Of a DNA stretch of 18,666 nt, positions 1 through 6,512 are shown one piece after another. A model generated the notes under the pieces. That model did not search any database and had not been told where the DNA came from. It was given only the letters and a program-made list of their open reading frames with translations. The position numbers were made by a program, and so were the translations under genes. Source of the stretch: JAPLGZ01 sp038225095 (GTDB taxonomy: Bacteria > Chloroflexota > Anaerolineae > Caldilineales > Caldilineaceae); the NCBI GenBank assembly GCA_038225095.1, contig JBBREZ010000070.1:1-18666 (forward strand), written 5' to 3'. The number at the start of each line of letters is the position of its first letter. Position 1 is the first letter of the stretch.

Positions 1-1
1 C

Positions 2-553
2 CCAGCCACCTCTTCGCCGGGCTTGGCTTTTCTGTTGGCAACGATCAGCCACTTTGGCGAAGATAAATATCTGGATTTCTGGAAAGCGTTGCGCGCAAAT
101 GGCGTGCTGGTGACGAATGGCTGGAGCGAAGCCTATGATGATCATTTTACCGTTGGCTCAGGTGGCAGTGGCGACCGTCCTCTCGTCGCCAGCTATACCA
201 GCAGCCCGCCGGCAGATGTGGTCTATGCCAAGGATGGGCGCAAGGAACCGGCTAGTGTCAACATCAACCCACCGGGCGGTGTCTTTCGCCAAATTGAATT
301 TGTGGGCATTCTGAAGGGGGCAAAGCATCCCGACCTAGCGCAGAAATGGGTCGATTTCATGCTTAGCAAGCCGTTTCAAGAAGACATGCCGTTGCAAATG
401 TATGTCTTTCCTGCTGTGACCGGCGCGGCGTTGCCCGAACTTTTTACCAAATTCGCCGAGATACCGACCGACTTGGCCCAGATCGACCCCGCGGCTATCG
501 ATGCGAATCGCGAAAAATGGATTGAAGCCTGGACGAATGCCGTCTTACGATGA
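2..553 (+). CDS. thiB: Thiamine ABC transporter substrate-binding protein, 3' part (5' end outside window)
   Basis: The reading frame is open from the first bases of the window, so this is the C-terminal 183 residues of a binding protein usually about 330 residues long; the signal peptide and first lobe are missing. The visible part starts with PATSSPGLAFLLATI, the hinge motif typical of ThiB-type proteins, followed by VTNGWSEAY, LVASYTSSPPADVVY and a C-terminal lobe ending KWIEAWTNAVLR. These match ThiB landmarks I know from E. coli (TSSPG, GWSEAY, LSYTTSPA). The family captures thiamine or its phosphates outside the membrane and delivers them to the permease. The thiP and thiQ-like genes follow on the same strand, which supports the assignment. 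A related iron- or putrescine-type ligand cannot be excluded. A TTG at 23 could be taken as a start but is internal to the frame. Confidence 0.88.
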   Translation, partial: PATSSPGLAFLLATISHFGEDKYLDFWKALRANGVLVTNGWSEAYDDHFTVGSGGSGDRPLVASYTSSPPADVVYAKDGRKEPASVNINPPGGVFRQIEFVGILKGAKHPDLAQKWVDFMLSKPFQEDMPLQMYVFPAVTGAALPELFTKFAEIPTDLAQIDPAAIDANREKWIEAWTNAVLR

Positions 554-622
554 TACGAAGCGAGGTTGACAGGAGCATGGTTTCGTAGTGACGACTTTGA
601 CCACGTTAGATGATAGCGGCTT

Positions 623-693
623 GTGAGTGCATTGCACTGGTCAACTGATCTTTCGAACTTGCGACCAATGCCTGACCAGTGCAATGCACTCAC
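623..693. repeat. Perfect palindrome between thiB and thiP (21-bp arms)
   Basis: Arms 623-643 and 673-693 are exact reverse complements (21 bp) around a 29-base loop. The core GCACTGGTCA resembles GCACCGGTCA in the palindromes at 3661-3709 and 14084-14155, so it may be a diverged relative. No flanking direct repeat is visible. On RNA it would form a strong hairpin, but no T-tract follows, so an intrinsic terminator is unlikely. Confidence 0.85.
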
Positions 694-763
694 CCACACC
701 AATCGAATTGAACGTTGTCGTACTCCTCATTTCACACTCGACAAACCGCTAGTTGGGATAACA

Positions 764-2419
764 ATGAAACGCTTACTCCTTTATGGACTTTATACGCTTC
801 CCCTCCTCTTCCTGGCCTTGTTTTACCTCTATCCACTGGTCAGCATTCTGCGCCTGAGTTTGCTGCCAGAAGGGCGTTTGGATTTGGCCGGGATTGGGCA
901 GATGGTAAGCCAACCGTATTTTTGGCAGGTGATCTGGTTTACGAGCTGGCAGGCTACCGTGTCAACCATTTTGACGCTGGTGTTCGGTCTGCCTTTGGCT
1001 TATCTTTTTGCCCGTGTCCAATTTCCTGGCAAATCGCTCTTGCGGGCGCTGACCACGCTGCCTTTCGTGATGCCAACTGTCGTTGTGGCCGCCGCTTTTA
1101 CGACTTTACTGGGCGATAAAGGGGTGATTAACCAGTGGTTGCAAGCCGGCTTGCAACTAAGCGAACCGCCTTTGCAATTATTGCAAACGATCTGGATCAT
1201 CCTGTTGGCGCACGCCTTTTACAATGTAAGTGTGATTATACGCACAGTGGGTGGTTTTTGGTCGAATTTGAATCCGCACTTACCCGAGGCCGCGGCTGTA
1301 CTGGGGGCAAGCCCACAGCGATTATTTTTTGAGATAACGTTGCCGCTGCTCCTGCCTAGCATTGCTGCGGCCAGCCTGTTGGTTTTTCTTTTCTGCTTTA
1401 CCAGTTTCGGCGTAGTTTTGATCTTGGGCGGGTTACGCTTTGCCACCTTAGAAGTGGAAGTCTATCGACAGGCGGTTAGCTTATTCAATTTACCGCTGGC
1501 TGCCTTTCTCAGTTTGGTCCAGATGGGCTTGACATTTCTGGTGATGGTCATTTACACGCGGCTCCAAGCCCGCGCCAGTCTGCCGTTGGACATGCGACCA
1601 GAGCAGAGTGCGGCGCGCCGTTTATCGAGTCGGTGGGCGAAAGTGGCCGCCGCGCTCACGCTTTTCGTTGCGTTATTGTTGTTATTGGCGCCGTTGCTGT
1701 CCCTAATCTGGCGTAGTTTTACGTTGGGCACGGCCGGTCTAACTTTGCGCTATTATCAAGAATTGGCGGTCAATCGGCGCCAAAGTGCATTTTTTGTCGT
1801 GCCGTTGCTGGCCGTGCGCAATTCGTTGCTCTTTGCCGTGGCGACCATGTTGCTTAGTTTGTTGCTTGGCATTATCAGCGCCTATCTCCTCGCCCGTCCG
1901 CACACTTGGCTGACGGCGATCCTTGACCCAATCTTTCTGCTGCCGCTGGGCACATCGGCGGTGACGCTGGGCTTTGGCTATATCATTGCGCTGGGCAGTT
2001 GGCGCACTGCCTTATGGCTGACCCCAGTGGCGCATACCTTGATCGCGTCGCCATTTGTGGTGCGAACATTTCTGCCGGCGTTGCGCGGGCTGGACCCGCG
2101 TCTGCGCGAAGCTGCGGGCGTGCTTGGTGCTTCGCCCGTGCACACTTGGTGGGAGGTGGATGTCCCGATGCTTTTTCGTGCTGTGTTGGTGGGCGCGATC
2201 TTTGCCTTTACGGTAAGTTTGGGTGAATTTGGGGCTACCTTGCTGATCAGTCGCCCCGATCTGCCCACCATGCCGGTGGTCATTTTTCAGGCGTTAAGCC
2301 GGCCGGGCCTGCTCAACTATGGACAGGCATTGGCAATGAGTACCATTTTGATGGTAGTATCGGCGCTCGCCTTACTTGGGATCGAACGTTTCCGTCTGGG
2401 CGATATCGGTGAGTTTTAG
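764..2419 (+). CDS. thiP: Thiamine ABC transporter permease (fused two-domain)
   Basis: This is a 551-residue integral membrane protein close to the size of ThiP (about 536). It has two homologous permease halves, each with an EAA loop that docks on the ATPase: EAAAVLGASPQRLFFEITLP near residue 175 and EAAGVLGASPVHTWWEVDVP near residue 449. Many hydrophobic segments surround both loops. I chose ATG 764 (MKRLLLYGLYTLPLLFL) because it begins just before the first membrane helix; the frame is open back to a GTG at 623, but that stretch lies in a palindrome and reads as non-membrane sequence. It follows thiB by 210 bp and precedes the ATPase, so it forms the channel of one importer. The fused two-domain form also occurs in Fe(III) (FbpB-type) permeases, so the ThiP name rests partly on thiB. 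Confidence 0.88.
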   Translation: MKRLLLYGLYTLPLLFLALFYLYPLVSILRLSLLPEGRLDLAGIGQMVSQPYFWQVIWFTSWQATVSTILTLVFGLPLAYLFARVQFPGKSLLRALTTLPFVMPTVVVAAAFTTLLGDKGVINQWLQAGLQLSEPPLQLLQTIWIILLAHAFYNVSVIIRTVGGFWSNLNPHLPEAAAVLGASPQRLFFEITLPLLLPSIAAASLLVFLFCFTSFGVVLILGGLRFATLEVEVYRQAVSLFNLPLAAFLSLVQMGLTFLVMVIYTRLQARASLPLDMRPEQSAARRLSSRWAKVAAALTLFVALLLLLAPLLSLIWRSFTLGTAGLTLRYYQELAVNRRQSAFFVVPLLAVRNSLLFAVATMLLSLLLGIISAYLLARPHTWLTAILDPIFLLPLGTSAVTLGFGYIIALGSWRTALWLTPVAHTLIASPFVVRTFLPALRGLDPRLREAAGVLGASPVHTWWEVDVPMLFRAVLVGAIFAFTVSLGEFGATLLISRPDLPTMPVVIFQALSRPGLLNYGQALAMSTILMVVSALALLGIERFRLGDIGEF

Positions 2420-2431
2420 ACTGAATAGAAT

Positions 2432-2547
2432 GTTATACAGAGACCGTAGAGGAGACACGGAGTGCACAGAGAAACGGTAATAATCATTTGCTTTTTCTCT
2501 GTGTAGCTCTGTGTCTCCTCTACGGTCTCTGTGTAACTGTTTTTTTA
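2432..2547. repeat. Long palindrome with T-tract between thiP and thiQ
   Basis: The arms at 2432-2474 and 2494-2537 are nearly perfect reverse complements, about 43 bp each with a few mismatches and one bulge; core AGAGACCGTAGAGGAGACAC. The loop is about 19 bases (AT-rich, CGGTAATAATCATTTG). A run of seven T residues follows shortly after, at 2540-2546. On the plus strand this has the layout of a strong hairpin plus U-tract, so it could lower or stop transcription between thiP and thiQ. No direct repeats flank it. I see no second copy in the window. Confidence 0.85.
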
Positions 2548-2576
2548 GAGTAACTACGTACTGGATGATAGAGTTC

Positions 2577-3668
2577 ATGTTGCAACTAACGGATATTTAC
2601 AAAGCGTTCAACCCACAGATGCCCGTCCTTGCTGACATCAATTTAAGCGTGGCGGCAGGTGAGATTGTTGCGCTGCTGGGACCGAGTGGCTGTGGCAAGA
2701 CCACCTTGTTGCGCATTGTCGCCGGTCTAGAACAAGCGGATCGGGGGACGATCATTTTTGATGGGCGCGATCTGGCGCAAACACCGGTGCACAAGCGCAA
2801 CTTCGGCTTGATGTTTCAAGATTATGCGCTTTTTCCGCATCGCACCGTGGGCGAAAATATTGCCTTTGGGTTACGTATGCTGGGGCAATCCAAAGCACAA
2901 ATTAGCCAGCGCGTGGAAGAGATGCTCAGTTTAGTTAATTTGCGCGGCTATGGCAGTCGTTCGATCTTTGCCTTAAGTGGCGGCGAACGGCAACGGGTGG
3001 CATTGGCGCGCAGCTTGGCACCGAATCCGCGGCTGCTGATGTTGGATGAACCGTTGGGCAGCCTGGACCGTACGTTGCGCGAGGAATTAATGAGCGAATT
3101 GCGCTTGATTCTGAAGCGGTTAGGCATGACGGCGCTGTATGTCACGCATGATCAACAAGAAGCCTTTGCGATTGCGGATCGACTCGTGGTCATGCGCCAG
3201 GGTTGGATTGAACAAGTAGGCGCGCCTGCCGAGGTCTATCGTCAGCCAGCTAACGCTTTTGTGGCGGGTTTTTTAGGCTTTCGTAATTTACTGCCCGCGA
3301 GCGTGGACGCAGCAACACCTGGACAAATCTCGACACCAATCGGGCCATTTCCCATGCCAACGCCCGCTGCACCTGGTGACTATACCTTGCTGATTCGTCC
3401 GCAAGCCGCTAAACTCTATGCCGATTCGCCAACCAGCAGTGCAGAATCGGTTTTTCGCGGTAAGTTACTGGTCTGTTCATTTCGCGGCGATTATTATCAA
3501 ATTCAGGTAGAGCCACAAACAGAGGATGCTAAGCCGATCCTAACCTTCGACCTGGCCCTGCCGCCAGGAGAGCAACTAGAAACTCTTAGGGTGGGGCAGC
3601 CTGTCACGCTTACCCTTGACCCGGCGTTGTTGACGCTATTGCCCGTGTGCGACTCGACCAAGACCTGA
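2577..3668 (+). CDS. thiQ: ABC transporter ATP-binding protein, ThiQ/PotA-like with C-terminal TOBE-type extension
   Basis: This is the 363-residue ATPase of the importer. Visible motifs are Walker A GPSGCGKTT (residues 35-43), the Q-loop FQDYALFPHRTVGENIAFGL, signature LSGGERQRVALARSLA, Walker B LLMLDEPLGSLD and switch histidine YVTHDQQEAFAIADR. After about residue 235 it continues for some 125 residues with a TOBE-like module (VAGFLGFRNLLP, then LLIRPQAAKLY), as in the FbpC/PotA/MalK group; E. coli ThiQ (about 232 residues) lacks it. ATG 2577 (MLQLTDIYKAF) starts exactly on the domain; ATG 2565 is an alternative. The longer open frame begins inside the upstream palindrome and is not credible. 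The TGA stop at 3666-3668 lies inside the arm of another palindrome. The symbol is given by context; ligand specificity is not proven. Confidence 0.85.
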   Translation: MLQLTDIYKAFNPQMPVLADINLSVAAGEIVALLGPSGCGKTTLLRIVAGLEQADRGTIIFDGRDLAQTPVHKRNFGLMFQDYALFPHRTVGENIAFGLRMLGQSKAQISQRVEEMLSLVNLRGYGSRSIFALSGGERQRVALARSLAPNPRLLMLDEPLGSLDRTLREELMSELRLILKRLGMTALYVTHDQQEAFAIADRLVVMRQGWIEQVGAPAEVYRQPANAFVAGFLGFRNLLPASVDAATPGQISTPIGPFPMPTPAAPGDYTLLIRPQAAKLYADSPTSSAESVFRGKLLVCSFRGDYYQIQVEPQTEDAKPILTFDLALPPGEQLETLRVGQPVTLTLDPALLTLLPVCDSTKT

Positions 3669-3709
3669 CCGGTGCAACCGAACACAGAGGCGGCGCACCG
3701 GTCAGGTCT
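3661..3709. repeat. Dispersed palindrome, copy 1 (AGACCTGACCGGTGC arms)
   Basis: Perfect 15-bp arms lie at 3661-3675 and 3695-3709. The reverse complement of the loop (CGCCTCTGTGTTCGGTT) matches the loop of the copy at 14084-14155 (CGCGCCTGTGTTTGGTT), so the two are homologous and inserted in opposite orientations. The left arm overlaps the last two codons and the stop of the thiQ-like gene. Confidence 0.88.
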
Positions 3710-3731
3710 AAAGTTTGTGCCGCAAGATGGA

Positions 3732-3759
3732 TTGACTTGTATGCAACGCATGGTACAAT
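3732..3759 (+). promoter_or_regulatory. Sigma70-type promoter for the cupin gene
   Basis: A TTGACT box (3732-3737) and a TACAAT box (3754-3759) are separated by 16 bp; each matches the consensus at 5 of 6 positions. Transcription would start near 3766, about 5 bp before the first target duplication of the 3779-3907 element, placing the whole element in the cupin 5' leader. Confidence 0.65.
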
Positions 3760-3770
3760 CTTTCCTAGTC

Positions 3771-3915
3771 TTGTCAATGTAACTGTTCAATCCTTGTGTA
3801 GATCGGTAGACGCCCATCAATAGATGGGACGTAAACAGGGATACAGGGCATACTACTATTTACTTGTCTACCGATCTACCTGTGCAGCGCTACACCTGAA
3901 TCGTTACTTGTCAAT
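3771..3915. mobile_element. MITE with IS66-like ends, copy 1, including 8-bp target duplications
   Basis: The element body is 3779-3907 (129 bp). Its ends are GTAACTGTTCA (left) and TGAATCGTTAC (right), with inner arms TAGATCGGTAGAC and GTCTACCGATCTA. It is flanked by a perfect duplication of TTGTCAAT at 3771-3778 and 3908-3915. The interior shares GTAAACAGGGATACA with the copy at 6389-6502 and carries an extra small hairpin (CCCATCAATAGATGGG). GTAA termini with an 8-bp duplication are the hallmarks described for the IS66 family; there is no transposase, so it is non-autonomous. Confidence 0.9.
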
Positions 3916-3949
3916 TGATGAATCATTAAAATCTAGGGAGAATTATCCA

Positions 3950-4423
3950 ATGACAGACCAAAAACAGGATGTGATGCAAGGGGTCGAACACGAAGAAGGG
4001 CTGTGGTGGGTGCGGGGCGGTGGCGGCAATCATCGCGCCTGGAACGGCATTCGCTACCAGACTGGTCTATCCGGCAAGAATGTCGGCGCGCAAAATTTGT
4101 CAATGAACGTCGCGACTGTACCACCCGGCGCCGTTGCCTATGCCCATATTCATGTTGGCTTTGAGGTCATGCTCTTTATTTTGCAAGGGCGGGTGCGCCA
4201 CGAATATGGCCTGGATCTGAAATATGCCGTCGAGCATGGGGCTGGCGACTTTATCTACATCGAGCCGGGCGTGCCGCATGAAGTCTTTAACCTGAGCGAC
4301 ACCGAGCCGGTGGTGGCCGTGGTGGCGCGCTCTACGGCTGATGAATGGGACAAGATCGTCAATTACCCATCAAAATATCGCGATCGAGACCAGGCTGCGC
4401 GTGAGGCTACACCGGCGACATAG
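3950..4423 (+). CDS. Small single-domain cupin protein
   Basis: This 157-residue protein has one cupin fold. Motif 1 is PPGAVAYAHIHVGFEVMLFI, with candidate metal ligands H66, H68 and E72; motif 2 is GDFIYIEPGVPHEVFNLSDT, with H110. The complete His-His-Glu-His set suggests a metal-binding cupin, which could be an enzyme or a ligand-binding protein; the substrate cannot be read from the sequence. ATG 3950 is chosen because AGGGAG (about 3936) sits at a suitable distance; the open frame reaches back to 3824 but that part lies in a transposed palindrome. It stands alone after the thi genes with its own promoter at 3732-3759, and its leader contains the 3779-3907 element. The C-terminal tail after about residue 125 is polar. 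Confidence 0.85.
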   Translation: MTDQKQDVMQGVEHEEGLWWVRGGGGNHRAWNGIRYQTGLSGKNVGAQNLSMNVATVPPGAVAYAHIHVGFEVMLFILQGRVRHEYGLDLKYAVEHGAGDFIYIEPGVPHEVFNLSDTEPVVAVVARSTADEWDKIVNYPSKYRDRDQAAREATPAT

Positions 4424-4455
4424 GCGGGTGCTGGGCAAGCTGATAGAGAAACACT

Positions 4456-4688
4456 TAAACCTTGCACAATGGGGAGGCAGCGTTCTCTAACGCTGCTCTG
4501 GTCGCATTAGGCGCAATCAAAGAATAAAGTATCCAGTAGGTGCGTGCTTTTATCCGCACCAATGGGGTATACGCAGAACGTGCGGCTAAAAGCACGCACC
4601 TACGAATGATTTTGTTCGGCAAACACTGGATACTTATTTCATTGAAATGGCCTTAGAGAACGCGACCTCCTCGATTGTGCAGAGTTTA
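4456..4688. repeat. Triple nested palindrome
   Basis: Three palindromes lie one inside another. The outer arms are about 4456-4490 and 4653-4688 (matching GCGTTCTCTAA, GCACAAT and TAAAC blocks with a few mismatches). The middle arms are 4527-4537 and 4625-4635 (AAGTATCCAGT, perfect). The inner arms are 4536-4559 and 4580-4603 (24 bp, 23 matches). The inner unit starts with GTAGGTGCG and belongs with the copies at 14466-14533 and 18606-18666. The stretch 4424-4714 between the convergent cupin and DUF3891 genes holds nothing else; this structure could serve as a bidirectional terminator, though no long T-tract is seen. Confidence 0.88.
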
Positions 4689-4714
4689 TTTGATTTGTCC
4701 ATGAGATATGGCTA

Positions 4715-5425
4715 TCAATGGCGTCGCATGCCGCTAGCCATGTCTCGCCTTTCCTGAGCAGTGCTTGGACGAATTTGGTAGGGAGCAATCAGCGGTTCTG
4801 TAACCACTGGATAATCCTGCTGTTGATAACCGACCAAGTAACCGGTGTAGCTCGCTACCGAGAACGGCCAAGGATCGACGATGATTTCCCCCGCGTTGAT
4901 CGAATAGCGCAAGGGCGATTGCTCATCGCTGTCGTTACTGGGAAAGATCTTCACTGTGCCAGTGGTCGGTTTTTCAAAGCAAAAATCAAACGCCACACTG
5001 TCACAAAAATTCGTGATCCTGTCGATCCGCTGAAATTGTGTTTTAGACAGATGATGGCGTTCGATGTGCTGTTGGATGGCTTCTTCCATTTCGACGAACA
5101 GGGCTTGGCGGGGGGCCGCCTGACCATAACTGACCAAACGCTGCAAGTGAAGCTTGACAATTAATTCAGCAATCGGATCAGCGATCGCCATATAGAATCC
5201 TTGGCGGGTTAGATGCAACCACGCCGTCTCGGATATGCCGCCAATCGCAAAGGCGTCTTGAAAACCATAGCCGCGATCATGTAAACCCACGCCGCTGACA
5301 AAAGACATAAAGTCGATTGCTGGCTGCTCAAATTGCGAATTGCCCCACAAGAAGGCCAGCGTTCCGGCCAATTTTCCATGTTCGGCTTGCGATATGACAA
5401 TTGGCCGCACTTTTGATTCAAACAT
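4715..5425 (-). CDS. Probable DUF3891 family protein
   Basis: This is a 236-residue soluble protein without signal peptide or membrane segment. Its N-terminus (VRPIVISQAEHGKLAGTLAF), followed by an LHDRGYGFQDAF segment and a C-terminal beta-rich part (NAGEIIVDPWPFSVASYTG), resembles DUF3891 proteins, which have a QxxHxxLxGxLA start and an LHDxGW-like motif. No function is established for that family to my knowledge. The start ATG 5425 has GCGAGG a few bases upstream. It begins 15 bp after the end of the membrane protein gene at 5441-6319, so the two are probably co-transcribed. The family assignment is from motif memory and needs a profile search. Confidence 0.65.
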   Translation of the reverse strand: MFESKVRPIVISQAEHGKLAGTLAFLWGNSQFEQPAIDFMSFVSGVGLHDRGYGFQDAFAIGGISETAWLHLTRQGFYMAIADPIAELIVKLHLQRLVSYGQAAPRQALFVEMEEAIQQHIERHHLSKTQFQRIDRITNFCDSVAFDFCFEKPTTGTVKIFPSNDSDEQSPLRYSINAGEIIVDPWPFSVASYTGYLVGYQQQDYPVVTEPLIAPYQIRPSTAQERRDMASGMRRH

Positions 5426-5440
5426 CGGGCCTCGCTTTAC

Positions 5441-6319
5441 CTATGGCGATACAGGCTCTAAAAGCGTCAATTCACTGGTGTTGGCCGGCGCCCAGGCTTG
5501 TACGCCAGCGTCCACGCGCAGCAACCACCAGACAATGGTATCGCTTTCGCCTTCCATCCAAACTGGCCCATTCAGGATTGTGGCCTGCTCTGAATCCTTC
5601 AGAAAACCTAGCCGAACCCCGGCTATGGCTCCGGGCGCACTGCGCAAGGTGAGGCTCATGTTCGGCGGTTGATGGGCCACACGGACACGTTGACCAATCG
5701 CCAACGTTTTATTGGCGCGTGTGCTGGCCGGCAGATTATTAGTCACTGGGTAAGCGGCAAATTCTTGGATCGTGACTGTTGGTGCCACCGCAGCCGCAAC
5801 GGTGGTGGTTGTGGTCAATGGGTTTTGGCTGACTTGCACGCTCGTCGCCGTGGGCATGCTGGCAATTGGTTGGCTGCGTAGCCCCCTGATGCCCCAAATC
5901 AGGCCAATCACAAGCAACAGGCCGCCAATTACTGCTGCGATTGGCCAATACTGAAACCAATCGGGCGTCTGGGCAACTGTAATCGCGCCGGTTGGCTGCA
6001 CTTGCATCGTATCGCGCCATTGATAATTTTGCATCACGCGCAGAGCAATCGGATCGAGGCTAAAATAACGGCTTTCCAGCAACAAACGACCCTGGCGAAT
6101 GGCCGCGTCACGCACTTGGTCTTGCAAGTCTTCATATAAATGAAGTTCCGCCCGCACGGGTTGCCGCTTGCCGTCCAATAGCACGAGTAACCCGGCAATC
6201 GGCCAACTCTCCAGATCGGTGATATTGTAATACTCCGCGTTGATCGATTGCAGCCGCTCATACGCACCCACATAGCTACCTTCGCTGATGGTGCTTACTT
6301 CCCTGTCAAACGCGTCCAC
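5441..6319 (-). CDS. One-pass membrane protein with C-terminal SH3-like domain (unrecognised)
   Basis: This is a 292-residue protein I cannot assign to a named family. Residues 1-105 are soluble and largely helical (SYVGAYERLQSINAEYY, then ELHLYEDLQDQVRDA). One membrane helix spans about 125-145 (WPIAAVIGGLLLVIGLIWGI), followed by a Thr/Ala/Val-rich linker. Residues 205-290 look like an SH3-type beta barrel (IGQRVRVAHQPPNMSLTLRSAPG, then VWWLLRVDAGVQAWAPA), resembling bacterial SH3b domains. There is no signal peptide, so the N-terminus is probably cytoplasmic and the SH3-like part outside. The start is GTG 6319 with GAGGT upstream; the next Met is at residue 96. The DUF3891 gene follows by 15 bp and a MITE lies just upstream. 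Confidence 0.75.
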   Translation of the reverse strand: MDAFDREVSTISEGSYVGAYERLQSINAEYYNITDLESWPIAGLLVLLDGKRQPVRAELHLYEDLQDQVRDAAIRQGRLLLESRYFSLDPIALRVMQNYQWRDTMQVQPTGAITVAQTPDWFQYWPIAAVIGGLLLVIGLIWGIRGLRSQPIASMPTATSVQVSQNPLTTTTTVAAAVAPTVTIQEFAAYPVTNNLPASTRANKTLAIGQRVRVAHQPPNMSLTLRSAPGAIAGVRLGFLKDSEQATILNGPVWMEGESDTIVWWLLRVDAGVQAWAPANTSELTLLEPVSP

Positions 6320-6380
6320 AAGTTACCTCACTGGCTGGGCGAACGATGACTGACCAAAGACCACCGACTGTTGCCTGATT

Positions 6381-6510
6381 GATAATTGGTAACTGTTCAG
6401 CTCTTGTGTAAATGGATAGACAGGTAAACAGGGATACACGGGCGTACTCCCTGTTTACCTGTCTATCCATTTACCTGCGTATCACTACGTCTGAACAGTT
6501 ACGATAATTG
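6381..6510. mobile_element. MITE with IS66-like ends, copy 2, including 8-bp target duplications
   Basis: The element body is 6389-6502 (114 bp), with perfect 12-bp ends GTAACTGTTCAG / CTGAACAGTTAC. Long inner arms (TAAATGGATAGACAGGTAAA at about 6409-6428 and its complement at about 6453-6472) follow an asymmetric bulge. It is flanked by a perfect duplication of GATAATTG at 6381-6388 and 6503-6510. It lies between the lipoprotein gene (stop 6513) and the membrane protein gene (start 6319). It is homologous to the copy at 3779-3907, whose stem differs in sequence but keeps pairing. Confidence 0.92.
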
Positions 6511-6512
6511 TT

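Noticed and set aside
623..763. N-terminal extension of thiP from GTG 623
   Set aside because: It starts inside a palindrome, encodes soluble sequence before the first helix and gives a protein longer than the family; ATG 764 fits better.
3824..3949. N-terminal extension of the cupin frame
   Set aside because: It lies within the transposed 3779-3907 element; a ribosome site stands just before ATG 3950.
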